This document shows, piece by piece, positions 9,239 through 19,404 of a stretch of 64,000 nucleotides of DNA (position 1 is its first letter; every line of letters starts with the position of its first letter). Position numbers and translations under genes: made by a program. The notes below the pieces were generated by a model, which saw only the letters and a list, made by a program, of their open reading frames with translations, ran no database searches and was not told the origin of the DNA. The DNA comes from an uncultured Planctomycetaceae bacterium (GTDB taxonomy: Bacteria; Planctomycetota; Planctomycetia; Planctomycetales; Planctomycetaceae). Location of the stretch: contig CAITYU010000422.1 in assembly GCA_903896675.1 (NCBI GenBank), positions 48,768-112,767 of the forward strand. Reading direction: 5' to 3'.

Positions 9239-12200
9239 ATGGAAGATGTCCGCGGCAATCAGTACCCGGCCCCGTATCGCCCTCCCTTCGGAGCTCCCGA
9301 GGCTCACGGGCTGTACGATCCTCAGTTTGAACACGAGAACTGCGGTGTCGGATTTGTGGCTCACATCAAGGGTCAGCGCAGTCATCAGATCATCGAGGAC
9401 GCTGCAACAATCCTGCGGAATATGGATCACCGCGGAGCCTGTGGGTGCGAATCCAACACAGGTGACGGGGCGGGCATGCTGACCGCACTGCCGCACCGCT
9501 TTCTGCAGCGTGTCGCGCGGCAGCAATTGGGGCTTGAATTGCCGCAACCCGGGCGTTACGCGGCAGGCATCGTGTTCCTGCCGCAGGATTTGCAGCAGCG
9601 GGAGGAGTGTCGTGCGACGGTGCAGCAGTTCATTGCTGAGCAGGGTCAGATCTGTCTCGGCTGGCGGCCGCTGCCCGTGGATTTTGATGCTGCCGATATC
9701 GGCCTGTCTGCTCGCGCCTGCGCCCCGGCAATGGAAATGCTGTTCATCGCTGCCGCTGATGGGCTTGACCACGAAGCGTTTGAACGGCAGTTGTTCATCA
9801 TTCGCAAGCTGTCCAGTCACCGTCTCCGCAACAGCTCCATGTCGCAGGCTCTGCTGTTCTACATCTGCTCTCTGTCAACCAAGCTGATCATCTACAAGGG
9901 AATGCTGACGTCGCATCAGGTGCTGCCGTTTTTCCCGGACCTGCAGGCCGAGGATTTCGAAAGTCATCTCGCGATGGTGCATTCGCGGTTCGCCACAAAC
10001 ACGTTCCCCAGCTGGGACCGTGCTCAGCCGCTCCGCTTTATGGCCCATAACGGTGAAATCAACACCGTCAAAGGCAATTCAAACTGGATGTTTGCGCGTC
10101 AGGGGCTGATGCATAGCGATCTGTTTGGTGAGGATATTCGCAAGCTGTTTCCGATTATTGAGCCCCACACATCAGACTCGGGGTGCTTCGACAATGCCCT
10201 CGAAATGCTTTACCACTCCGGCCGCAAGCTGCAGGAAGTGGTGATGATGATGGTGCCGGAAGCGTGGCAGAATCATCAGACGATGCCTGAGCCACGTCGC
10301 GCTTTTTACGAGTATTATTCGGCAGTACAGGAACCGTGGGACGGGCCCGCATCGATCTCCTTCACCGACGGTCGTTACATCGGCGCCACACTCGACCGCA
10401 ACGGACTGCGTCCCAGTCGCTACTATGTGACGAACGATGACCGGGTGCTGATGGCCAGCGAAGTCGGCGTGCTGCAGATTGATCCGGCAAATGTCCGCCT
10501 GAAAGGGCGTCTGCAGCCTGGCCGTATGTTTCTCGTCGACTTTGAGCAGGGACGCATCATCGATGATGAAGAGCTGAAGGCAGACATGGCCGAACGACGG
10601 CCGTTCCAGCAGTGGGTCAGTGAGCAGCGAATCCGGCTGGAAGAGCTGCCTCGCAGGACGCCGCCTGAACGACTGACCGGGCAGGAACTGATCAGCAGAA
10701 TGCAGGCTTTCGGGTATACGGCAGAGACCATGAATTTCATGCTGCTGCCGCTGATCAAGGCTGACAAGGATCCGATCGGATCGATGGGCAACGACGCCGC
10801 GCTCGCCTGTCTCAGTGATCAGCCACGAATGCTGTACGATTACTTCCATCAGATCTTTGCCCAGGTCACCAACCCGCCGATCGACTCGATCCGCGAGGAG
10901 GTGATCATGTCTCTGGAATGTTACATCGGTCCGGAAGCCAATCTGCTGTCACCGACGGCGGAGAGCTGCCATCGGCTGCTGGTTCCGCATCCGATTCTGA
11001 CAAACCACCAGATGGCCAATCTGAAGGGCATCAATTATCGCGGGTGGAAGGCCCGGGTGATTGATATCACCTATCCGTTTGCAGAAGGGATAGCCGGACT
11101 TCGCACGGCTCTCGATCGCATCTGCGCCGAAGCTCGTGAAGCTGTCCGTGAAGGCTACAGTCTGATTGTGCTGTCGGACCGTCGTGTCAGTGCAGAGCGG
11201 GTTCCCGTGAGTTCGCTGCTGGCGACCGGGACGGTGCACCATCATCTGGTGCGTCATGAGGAGCGTGCGAAAATCGGATTGCTTGTGGAATCCGGTGAGG
11301 CTCGCGAGGTGCATCATTTCTGCCTGCTGATCGGATACGGTGCTGATGCGGTGAATCCGTATCTGGCTCTGTATGCACTGCGACATGCTCGCCTGGAAGG
11401 CAAGCTTTCCGATGACTGGGATGATGATCGGATTGTCCATGCTTACCGTTCGGGCGTCGCTCATGGCATGCTGAAGGTGATGGCCAAAATGGGCATCTCG
11501 ACGCTGCAGAGCTACAAGGGGGCACAGATCTTTGAAGCACTTGGTCTTGGCAAAGAGGTGATTGAGCTGTGTTTTGCCGGCACCCCCAGTCGGATTGGTG
11601 GCGTGGGCTTTGATGTGCTGGCGGAAGAATCGCTGATGCGGCATCACGTCGGATTCCCTGAGAATCCGGACAGCATCACGACGGATCTGCCCAATCCGGG
11701 TCTGTACGCATACCGTCGCCGTGGTGAACAGCATGCATGGAATCCGCACACAATCGGTCGACTGCAGCAGGCGGCACGTCAGGGAGACAGGAACGCCTAT
11801 CGTGATTTCGCGTCTCTCGTCAATCGCGAAACGACTCGGGCCTGCCATCTGCGCGGCCTGCTGAAGTTCCGCAAAGGCAGCCCTGTGCCTCTCAGTGAGG
11901 TCGAACCGGCGGCCGAGATTGTGAAGCGATTCTGTTCAGGGGCCATGAGCTTCGGCTCGATCTCGGCGGATTCGCACGAGTCGCTTGCCATTGCCATGAA
12001 TCGCCTCGGTGGCAAAAGCAATACGGGTGAGGGTGGCGAACGCTACGATCGATTCATACCGATGGAGAACGGGGATTCGCGCCGTTCAGCCATCAAGCAG
12101 GTGGCCTCAGGTCGATTCGGTGTCACGTCGTGGTATCTGACAAATGCCGATGAGCTGCAGATCAAGATTGCTCAGGGAGCCAAGCCGGGCGAGGGTGGTG

Positions 12201-13813
12201 AGCTGCCCGGGCACAAGGTGGATAAAGTGATTGCTTCCACCCGCCTGTCGACTCCCGGTGTGGGGCTGATCAGTCCGCCACCGCATCACGACATTTATTC
12301 GATCGAGGATCTGGCTCAGCTGATTTTCGACCTGAAGAACGCCAATCGCAGGGCTCGGATCAGTGTCAAGCTGGTATCTGAGGTGGGCGTCGGGACGATT
12401 GCTGCCGGCGTGGCCAAGGGGCATGCCGACAACATTCTGATTTCCGGATTTGAAGGAGGCACCGGTGCGTCGCCACTGACCAGCATCAAGCATGCTGGTC
12501 TGCCGTGGGAACTGGGGCTCGCTGAGACTCATCAGACACTCGTGATGAATGATCTGCGCAGTCGAGTGCGGCTGCAGACTGACGGTCAGTTGAAGACCGG
12601 CCGAGATGTGGCGATTGCGGCACTGCTGGGTGCAGAGGAGTTTGGTTTTGCGACGGCACCTCTGATTACTCTGGGCTGCATCATGATGCGCAAATGTCAC
12701 CTGAATACCTGTCCTGTCGGCATTGCGACTCAGGACCCCGTCCTGCGAAAAAAATTCCAGGGTAAGCCTGAGCACGTCGTGAATTATCTGTTCATGGTGG
12801 CCGAGGAGACTCGGGAAATCATGGCCGAGCTGGGTTTCCGTACGATCAACGAAATGGTTGGTCGGGTGGATATGCTGGAACTGGATGAAAGTGTGACGCA
12901 CTGGAAGGCGAAGTATCTGGATCTGACTCCGGTGCTGACTCCTGCCAGGAAGCCGCATCCGGGCGTGCAGACGTGGTGCACCATCGATCAGGATCATGCA
13001 TTGAGCGGTGTGCGGGACATGGAGCTGCTTGAGCAGTGTCGTCCGGCGCTTGAGCAGCGCAAGCCGGTGCGGATCGACACGACGATTCGCAACATCGACC
13101 GGGCCTTCGGTACGATTCTGAGTAACGAAGTCAGTCGTGCCGCCGGTGCAGATGGTCTGCCTGCGGACACAATTCACATCCGCGCGGTGGGATCTGCCGG
13201 TCAGAGTGTGGGTGCATGGCTGGCGCAGGGTGTGACGCTGGAGATCGAGGGTGATGCGAATGACTATGCGGGCAAGGGCTTGTCCGGTGGTCGATTGATC
13301 ATTTACCCGCCGAAGCAGGCTGGCTTTGCTGCAGAGAAGAATGTGCTGATCGGGAATGTGGCTCTGTACGGAGCAACGTCCGGTGAAGCGTATTTTCGCG
13401 GAGTGGCGGCTGAGCGGTTCTGTGTGCGTAATTCCGGGGCCACGGCTGTTATCGAGGGCGTGGGTGACCACGGTCTTGAGTACATGACGGGTGGTCGAGC
13501 GGTCGTGCTGGGACCGACCGGACGCAACTTTGCGGCTGGCATGTCGGGTGGTGTGGCGTGGGTGTACGACCCGCAGGACCGTTTCCTGACAAACTGCAAT
13601 CTGGAAATGGTTGAGCTGGAGCGTGTGACTGATGAAGCGGACGAAGCTGAGCTGCGAACGCTGATTGAGAACCACTACCGTTACACCGGATCCACCGTGG
13701 CGCGGCACATCCTTGACACGTGGAGCAGATCCCTGCCGCTGTTTCAGCGAGTCATGCCGACGGACTATCGGCGGGCATTGCAGGAGCTGGCTGCGGCTGG
13801 TACCACGAAATGA
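9239..13813 (+). CDS. gltB: Glutamate synthase large (alpha) subunit
   Basis: ENCGVGFVAHIKG (catalytic Cys), HRGACGCESNTGDGAG, FCSGAMSFGSISADSHE, GEGGELPGHKVDKVIASTR, CHLNTCPVGIATQDP, C-terminal GXGXG-type domain. Confidence 0.97.
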   Translation: MEDVRGNQYPAPYRPPFGAPEAHGLYDPQFEHENCGVGFVAHIKGQRSHQIIEDAATILRNMDHRGACGCESNTGDGAGMLTALPHRFLQRVARQQLGLELPQPGRYAAGIVFLPQDLQQREECRATVQQFIAEQGQICLGWRPLPVDFDAADIGLSARACAPAMEMLFIAAADGLDHEAFERQLFIIRKLSSHRLRNSSMSQALLFYICSLSTKLIIYKGMLTSHQVLPFFPDLQAEDFESHLAMVHSRFATNTFPSWDRAQPLRFMAHNGEINTVKGNSNWMFARQGLMHSDLFGEDIRKLFPIIEPHTSDSGCFDNALEMLYHSGRKLQEVVMMMVPEAWQNHQTMPEPRRAFYEYYSAVQEPWDGPASISFTDGRYIGATLDRNGLRPSRYYVTNDDRVLMASEVGVLQIDPANVRLKGRLQPGRMFLVDFEQGRIIDDEELKADMAERRPFQQWVSEQRIRLEELPRRTPPERLTGQELISRMQAFGYTAETMNFMLLPLIKADKDPIGSMGNDAALACLSDQPRMLYDYFHQIFAQVTNPPIDSIREEVIMSLECYIGPEANLLSPTAESCHRLLVPHPILTNHQMANLKGINYRGWKARVIDITYPFAEGIAGLRTALDRICAEAREAVREGYSLIVLSDRRVSAERVPVSSLLATGTVHHHLVRHEERAKIGLLVESGEAREVHHFCLLIGYGADAVNPYLALYALRHARLEGKLSDDWDDDRIVHAYRSGVAHGMLKVMAKMGISTLQSYKGAQIFEALGLGKEVIELCFAGTPSRIGGVGFDVLAEESLMRHHVGFPENPDSITTDLPNPGLYAYRRRGEQHAWNPHTIGRLQQAARQGDRNAYRDFASLVNRETTRACHLRGLLKFRKGSPVPLSEVEPAAEIVKRFCSGAMSFGSISADSHESLAIAMNRLGGKSNTGEGGERYDRFIPMENGDSRRSAIKQVASGRFGVTSWYLTNADELQIKIAQGAKPGEGGELPGHKVDKVIASTRLSTPGVGLISPPPHHDIYSIEDLAQLIFDLKNANRRARISVKLVSEVGVGTIAAGVAKGHADNILISGFEGGTGASPLTSIKHAGLPWELGLAETHQTLVMNDLRSRVRLQTDGQLKTGRDVAIAALLGAEEFGFATAPLITLGCIMMRKCHLNTCPVGIATQDPVLRKKFQGKPEHVVNYLFMVAEETREIMAELGFRTINEMVGRVDMLELDESVTHWKAKYLDLTPVLTPARKPHPGVQTWCTIDQDHALSGVRDMELLEQCRPALEQRKPVRIDTTIRNIDRAFGTILSNEVSRAAGADGLPADTIHIRAVGSAGQSVGAWLAQGVTLEIEGDANDYAGKGLSGGRLIIYPPKQAGFAAEKNVLIGNVALYGATSGEAYFRGVAAERFCVRNSGATAVIEGVGDHGLEYMTGGRAVVLGPTGRNFAAGMSGGVAWVYDPQDRFLTNCNLEMVELERVTDEADEAELRTLIENHYRYTGSTVARHILDTWSRSLPLFQRVMPTDYRRALQELAAAGTTK

Positions 13814-13824
13814 TCGACTGAACG

Positions 13825-13860
13825 ACCGGCGGTGAGAACCGCCGGTTTCCGTTTGGTTTT
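13825..13860 (+). terminator. Rho-independent-type terminator after gltB
   Basis: ACCGGCGGT-GAGA-ACCGCCGGT perfect 9-bp stem with GNRA-like loop followed by T-rich TTTCCGTTTGGTTTT. Confidence 0.8.
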
Positions 13861-13876
13861 GTAAATGTTCCGGTGG

Positions 13877-15514
13877 TCAGCGCAATTGCTGTCGGGCGCG
13901 CTCGATGGAATCGAGCACAGTCTGCACGTACTGCTGGTCCGAGAACGGGCTCATGATGTAGGACTTCAGTGCCACCACGGGTTGTCCGTAGTCGGTAACG
14001 CGGAATCTGTCGGTCATCGAAATGACGACCCCGTCGCCCTGCAGTGCTTCGGCATACATCAGCTGATACAATCGTCGGTTGTAGTCGTTGTGTCGCTGCA
14101 GGTGTTCCGCGCAGTCGGCGCGGGTCTGTTCCAGACGTGGCATTTCGAATGTGTCAACATCATCGGGATACACGCGGAACAGGGTGACAGGGCCGAAGTT
14201 TTCCGGATTCATGACACTGATGGCGGAGTGGGCAGTCAGGCGATTTCGCAGAGATTCGGCCATGGTGACAAGGTGCCCCAGCAGGCTTCGCAGACCGCTT
14301 TTTCCGAACAGCCGCAGTGCGGCCAGTGCGGCCATGGGACCACTGCCGGATCGACTGGTTTCCAGCGTGAATCGACCTGGATTGTAGTCACCTGACTGAA
14401 ACAGGTAGGGAGTTGCTGACTGATCGCGTGTGATCAGTTTCAGATCGGCTGCGCTGGAGCTGATGAAGGCACTGCTGATGTAGGGGGCGAAGCCGGTTTT
14501 GTGATAATCAACGCCGATGGAGTCGGCGAGGTGCAGGTGTCTGATGCGCCGAATGGTGCCGGCCAGTGAACGCAGTGTGCGATCGGGGAACTGCAGCGGG
14601 TTGGAGGTGAAGTCATACTCCCGGAACACGCTCCATGCCCAGCCGATGACGGCATCGGCGTGAATGTGGGGCAGATAGTCGAGTGTGAATTCGTGGGCCA
14701 GTTGATCCCGGAGTTCGCGAATCTGGTCAAGTGCATCCAGTCCGAAGGCATCTGTCGTGCCCATGGTGGCGACGATTGCCGCGATACGCCGACCTTCGCT
14801 GAGCAATCGTCTCAATTCGCTCTCCAGCAGGCAGGTGCGGATTTCATTGTTGGGCGAGCTGGGGATGACGACGACCTGTTCCATTCCCAGTCCCAGCCAT
14901 GCGGCGGCCGTACTGACGGCGTAGTGTGCCTGGTCGGAGCAGACGACAACGGGCGGCTGTCCGGTGATCCCGGAATGCAGTGAGCCGGGGACAGCTTTTT
15001 CAATTCCCAGTCGCAGGGCGTAGAGCAGCGTGCCAGTGCCTCCGAACGTGAAGACTCCGCCGGCCTGATCCGGATTGCATCCCAGCAGTTCAGCGGTGAT
15101 GGTGATGGCTTCTGCTTCGGCGAGGGCGACTCCGCGTCCGGAGGCTTCACTGCACAGGTTGGGGTTGTAGATGGCTGGCAGCAGAGTGCCGAGGATTCCG
15201 GGAATGCAGGGTGGTGGCTGAACGTTGATCTGCGATCGCGGGTGGCCGTAGATGAACAGTCCGGACAGGTGATCAACGAGGTCTCGAGAGACGGCTTCCA
15301 CGGACTGCGGATCTTCCTGAAGTCGGGCGTGGACGGCCTGAGAGAAGTCGATTTTTCGGGGTTCGCCGAGGATGGGTCGCTGGGATTTCAGCGTATCGAC
15401 TCGATCGATGGCGCGCAGAATCGAGAATACGAACCACGCATCGTGTTCCTGATCGGAAACGGGCTGTGGAAAGGCGCGGCGGAGTTGTTCCAGCAGATCT
15501 CGGTATGTCGTCAT
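13877..15514 (-). CDS. PLP-dependent group II (aromatic-L-amino-acid/glutamate-type) decarboxylase
   Basis: GGVFTFGGTGTLLYALRLG, HADAVIGWAWSVF, DSIGVDYHKTGFAPY (PLP lysine context). Confidence 0.85.
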   Translation of the reverse strand: MTTYRDLLEQLRRAFPQPVSDQEHDAWFVFSILRAIDRVDTLKSQRPILGEPRKIDFSQAVHARLQEDPQSVEAVSRDLVDHLSGLFIYGHPRSQINVQPPPCIPGILGTLLPAIYNPNLCSEASGRGVALAEAEAITITAELLGCNPDQAGGVFTFGGTGTLLYALRLGIEKAVPGSLHSGITGQPPVVVCSDQAHYAVSTAAAWLGLGMEQVVVIPSSPNNEIRTCLLESELRRLLSEGRRIAAIVATMGTTDAFGLDALDQIRELRDQLAHEFTLDYLPHIHADAVIGWAWSVFREYDFTSNPLQFPDRTLRSLAGTIRRIRHLHLADSIGVDYHKTGFAPYISSAFISSSAADLKLITRDQSATPYLFQSGDYNPGRFTLETSRSGSGPMAALAALRLFGKSGLRSLLGHLVTMAESLRNRLTAHSAISVMNPENFGPVTLFRVYPDDVDTFEMPRLEQTRADCAEHLQRHNDYNRRLYQLMYAEALQGDGVVISMTDRFRVTDYGQPVVALKSYIMSPFSDQQYVQTVLDSIERARQQLR

Positions 15515-15636
15515 GGAATTCTGCGGGTGTGTGTGGGGTTACGCGGTTCTGAAAATGCGGGGCTCTGCGATGTGCAGGGCGCTTCCCTTACTGACAGTAG
15601 CTGCGTAGGATCTGGAATTCCGCAGGGAATTCCAGT

Positions 15637-17526
15637 GTGATTTCTGTGAAAGTTCGCATGAACGGTGAATCTGAAGTCTTTCGGCTGGGCCGCAACATCA
15701 CGTTGTATCCTGTTGTGCACGGCAGTGGTGACAGTGCTGTGGAAGTCCGCCGGCTGATGCTCAGTCGCAGGTTTGACTGTCTGGCTGTGCCATTACCGCC
15801 GTCGTTTCAGGCCGAGGTTGAGCAGGCTGTGGAATGTCTGCCGAGAATTTCTGCGGTCCTGCAGCGGCAGCCGCTGACGGATTTCAGTCAGACGGATTCT
15901 GATGATCCCCGGCAGACGGCCAGTTACGTGCCGATTGATCCCTGTCAGCCGGTGATTTCTGCCATCCGGATTGCTCGCCACGAGCGTATCCCGCGGGTGT
16001 TTATCGATATCGAGTCTGACGACTATCTGTCCAGCGGGGTTGTGCTGCCGGATCCGTGGGCGCTGAAGCGTGTTTCAGCCGAGCGTTTTGCAGCGGCAGT
16101 TCTGCCGACACTGCAGCGTCCGGAATCGGCCGAGACGTGGCAGCATCTGCGGTGGATGGCTGGACGACTGCAGCGACTTTCCCAGCAGTATTCTGCGGTA
16201 CTGTGTCTGTGCAGTCTGCCGGACTGGCCTTGGTTGCGGGAGGCCTTTCAGGAGGGACTGCAGCAGGTTGAGCAGCCGGAGTGGTCAGAGGCGGAGGCGG
16301 AGACGTTTGCGGTTGACAGTCGTTCGATGATTTTCATGCTGGGTGAGCTGCCGTTCATTACAGGTTTGTATGAGCAGGCGCGAGTCCGGCTGGACGACGA
16401 CGAGAATCTGTCGATCGACGGGGTCAAGTCCCTGCTGCTGCATGCTCGCGATGCCTACAAGACTGAGTTTGGTACTCGTGCTCGTCGCATCACTCCCAGC
16501 CTGCTTTCACGCACCCTCAAGTATGCTCGCAACCTGTCGCTGATTGAACGCCGTTTTGCACCCGATCTGTACACTCTGGTGATTTCATCGAAGCAGACGG
16601 CAGGTGATCAGTTTGCGGTTCACGTGGCCGAGACAGCGCGGCAGTATCCGTGGGCTGTCGAAGATGATCAGCCGGTGATTCGCTTTGGTGTGGGGCGGGT
16701 GATGCTGCCGGACGGGACTGAGCTGAATGCGGTCAGTCGCCTGCCGGGGCAGCCGATGGTCTGGCGCAGTTGCCAGTTGAATACTCGCCCTGACCTGCGG
16801 AGCACATTCCGCTGGCAGAAATCCTGGAATCCGTATGGCCAGTGCAGCTGGCCTCCTGAGGACGAGTCGATCGAGAGATTTCGCACGCATGTCAGGGATG
16901 TGGCTCTCGATCTGATCGGCAATGACCTTGCACGCACTGAAAAATTCTCGGCCAGCATGAAAGACGGCCTCGACATTCGCGAAACGCTGCGGAATTGGCA
17001 TACGGGTGATCTGTATGTTCGAGTATTTCCGCCGGCTTCCGGTCGTATTGACTGTGTGATTATGCTGTTTGACAGTCCTGCGGATCCGCGGCAGTATCCG
17101 TGGCGTATCACGTGGCATGCCGAGCATCAGGACGAATCGACACTGTCTCTGTTTGCGACCAATTTTCTGTCAGAGATGGCAGGGCCGGGAATCGCGGTAT
17201 CGCGGTATGGTGGAGCGATGTTTCTGTTTCCGCCGCGGCCGGTCCCTGACATCTGGCATGATCCGCGGTTTGACTTTGCTGATACTCTGGAGGAGCGTCT
17301 GCTGGCTGCCGGGTTGCATTATTCGCGGGAAAAGCACGTGGCTCTGCTCAGTCATGCTCCACCGGGACCCGGCTGGCGACGTCTGGCATCGCGTTTTCGG
17401 AAGAAGATCGTGCATGTGCCGCTGGCAAAATTCGGGGCGGAAACCATAGAAAAACTGCGTATTTTTCACGTATTGAATGGTCAGGAGGTGCGCAGTTATG
17501 CAGCGCACTTCATCAGACGTCCCTGA
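15637..17526 (+). CDS. Hypothetical protein, 629 aa, family not recognised
   Basis: Long open frame compatible with both neighbours; not assignable by eye. Confidence 0.75.
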   Translation: MISVKVRMNGESEVFRLGRNITLYPVVHGSGDSAVEVRRLMLSRRFDCLAVPLPPSFQAEVEQAVECLPRISAVLQRQPLTDFSQTDSDDPRQTASYVPIDPCQPVISAIRIARHERIPRVFIDIESDDYLSSGVVLPDPWALKRVSAERFAAAVLPTLQRPESAETWQHLRWMAGRLQRLSQQYSAVLCLCSLPDWPWLREAFQEGLQQVEQPEWSEAEAETFAVDSRSMIFMLGELPFITGLYEQARVRLDDDENLSIDGVKSLLLHARDAYKTEFGTRARRITPSLLSRTLKYARNLSLIERRFAPDLYTLVISSKQTAGDQFAVHVAETARQYPWAVEDDQPVIRFGVGRVMLPDGTELNAVSRLPGQPMVWRSCQLNTRPDLRSTFRWQKSWNPYGQCSWPPEDESIERFRTHVRDVALDLIGNDLARTEKFSASMKDGLDIRETLRNWHTGDLYVRVFPPASGRIDCVIMLFDSPADPRQYPWRITWHAEHQDESTLSLFATNFLSEMAGPGIAVSRYGGAMFLFPPRPVPDIWHDPRFDFADTLEERLLAAGLHYSREKHVALLSHAPPGPGWRRLASRFRKKIVHVPLAKFGAETIEKLRIFHVLNGQEVRSYAAHFIRRP

Positions 17527-17663
17527 CCGTGTTCGGTGACCGGTGTAGGTTAGATTCACAGACGTGAACTTTGCGTAAAAATCCAGCGATTTCCCTTAAA
17601 TCTGCCTCAGGAACCTGCAAGAATGGCGTTTTGGCAAATCGCATTTCCAACAGCGTCGGCGCT

Positions 17664-18584
17664 ATGAAACATCTGACATCGTTGCTTGATCTGACCCCGG
17701 ACGAACTCCTGCAGGTTCTGAATCGTGCGGAAGAACTGAAACAGGAGCTGCGTCGCGGCCATCGGCCGCAGCTGTTCCCGGGGCGTGTGCTTGTCCAGTT
17801 GTTTGAAAAACCATCCCTCCGGACTCGCAACAGCTTTGAGGCCGCCATGATTCATCTTGGCGGAGCCGGAATTTTTCAGACCACGGCTGAAGCCGGACTG
17901 AACGGACGGGAAAGTCTGTCCGACGTCGCGAAGGTCATCAGTTCCTTCGCGGATATCATCACGATGCGGACCTTTTCGCAGCAGTTGATTGAAGACTTCG
18001 CCAGGTACTCTTCATGCCCCGTCATCAACGGACTTTCGGACGACCGTCACCCCTGTCAGGCTTTGACCGACCTGCTGACAATTCGTGAGCATCGTGGACA
18101 ACTGTCCGGACAGCATCTCGTCTTTGTGGGTGACGGCAACAATGTCTCGATGTCCCTCGCACTCGCTGCGGCCATGACGGGCATGCAGCTGACACTGGCA
18201 GCCCCTGCCGGTTTTGAATTCACGGCTCAGTTCATGTCATTGCTGACGTCCCGTTATCCACAGCACCGGACGGCTGTTGTTCATGATCCCGTGCAGGCTG
18301 TCCGAACGGCTGACATTATCTACACGGATGTCTGGGCCAGCATGGGTCAGGAAGCGGACGCCGAGCGTCGTCGGCGGGCGTTTGCCGGTTTCCAGGTGAA
18401 TGCCGCACTGATGCAGGCGGCTCCCGCTGCGGCTCTGTTCATGCATGATCTGCCGGCGAAACGCGGACTGGAAGTGACAGATGACGTCATGGATAGTCCT
18501 CGCAGCATCGTTTTTGATCAGGCCGAAAACCGGCTGCATCTGGCCAAGGGGCTGTTCGCGTGGCTTCTTGATCATTCCCGGTGA
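17664..18584 (+). CDS. argF: Ornithine carbamoyltransferase
   Basis: FEKPSLRTRNSFEAAM, NGLSDDRHPCQALTDLLTI, FMHDLPAKRGLEVTDDV; start MKHLTSLLDLTPDELL preferred over ORF-track start. Confidence 0.94.
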   Translation: MKHLTSLLDLTPDELLQVLNRAEELKQELRRGHRPQLFPGRVLVQLFEKPSLRTRNSFEAAMIHLGGAGIFQTTAEAGLNGRESLSDVAKVISSFADIITMRTFSQQLIEDFARYSSCPVINGLSDDRHPCQALTDLLTIREHRGQLSGQHLVFVGDGNNVSMSLALAAAMTGMQLTLAAPAGFEFTAQFMSLLTSRYPQHRTAVVHDPVQAVRTADIIYTDVWASMGQEADAERRRRAFAGFQVNAALMQAAPAAALFMHDLPAKRGLEVTDDVMDSPRSIVFDQAENRLHLAKGLFAWLLDHSR

Positions 18585-18588
18585 GCCT

Positions 18589-19404
18589 ATGGAACTGCGG
18601 CAGTTTGCTGAGCAGGTGCTGTTATCAACCGATCTGTCGCTGAAGCTGCTGCGACCCGGTGAGTCGCTGACCGATGATTCGCCAGGGCCAGCGATTCGAG
18701 TGCAGGTTCCGGGGCGTCCGGCCGAGCTGCAGTTTGCTGAACGTCGGTCGGCGCCCGCTATGCCTCGCGGAAATTCCTTTCGTGATCCTGCGCGCCGTGC
18801 TGTGGCACACCACATTATGGCGAACCATGAACTGCAGGCTCTGGAAGTGATGGCGATGGTGCTGCTGGCATTCCCGGATGCTCCGGCCGAATTCCGCAGT
18901 GGGCTCGCGCGCATCATGTTTGATGAGCAACGACATACCCGCCTGCATGCTCAGCGATGTCACGAGCTGGGACTCAGCTTTGGCAGTCGTCCCGTCAATT
19001 CGTGGATCTGGCAGAAAGCGCTGCTGTACACCACACCTCTCGAATATGTGGCCGGGCTGCCGCTGGTGTTTGAGGGAGCCAATCTGGATCACACTGTGGA
19101 ATTTGAGCAGAGCTTCATGGCTGTGGGTGATCGCCGCAGCGCCGCCATCATGCGAGCCATTCATCGCGATGAAATCCGGCATGTGGAGTTCGGCCTGGTG
19201 TGGCTGCGGCGGTGGAAACAGCCAGAGCTTTCAGACTGGGAAGCGTGGACCAGATCGCTGCACTGGCCGATCAGACCATCCAAAGCCCGCGGTCAGCTGT
19301 TTCAGGCTGACGCCCGTCGTGAAGCCGGACTGAGCGAGGATTTCATACGGCTGCTGGTTGATTACAACGAAGATCCCGGGACCGAATCGACGCGGTCAGA
19401 ATGA
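18589..19404 (+). CDS. DUF455-family ferritin-like protein
   Basis: MELRQFAEQVLLSTDLSLKL, HHIMANHELQALEVMAMVLLAFPDAP, DEQRHTRLHAQRC, HRDEIRHVEFGLVWLRRW. Confidence 0.8.
   Translation: MELRQFAEQVLLSTDLSLKLLRPGESLTDDSPGPAIRVQVPGRPAELQFAERRSAPAMPRGNSFRDPARRAVAHHIMANHELQALEVMAMVLLAFPDAPAEFRSGLARIMFDEQRHTRLHAQRCHELGLSFGSRPVNSWIWQKALLYTTPLEYVAGLPLVFEGANLDHTVEFEQSFMAVGDRRSAAIMRAIHRDEIRHVEFGLVWLRRWKQPELSDWEAWTRSLHWPIRPSKARGQLFQADARREAGLSEDFIRLLVDYNEDPGTESTRSE

Noticed and set aside
12107-13708. 533-aa ORF antisense to gltB
   Set aside because: Fully inside the reliable gltB gene; composition is a by-product of high-GC codon usage; no domain recognised.
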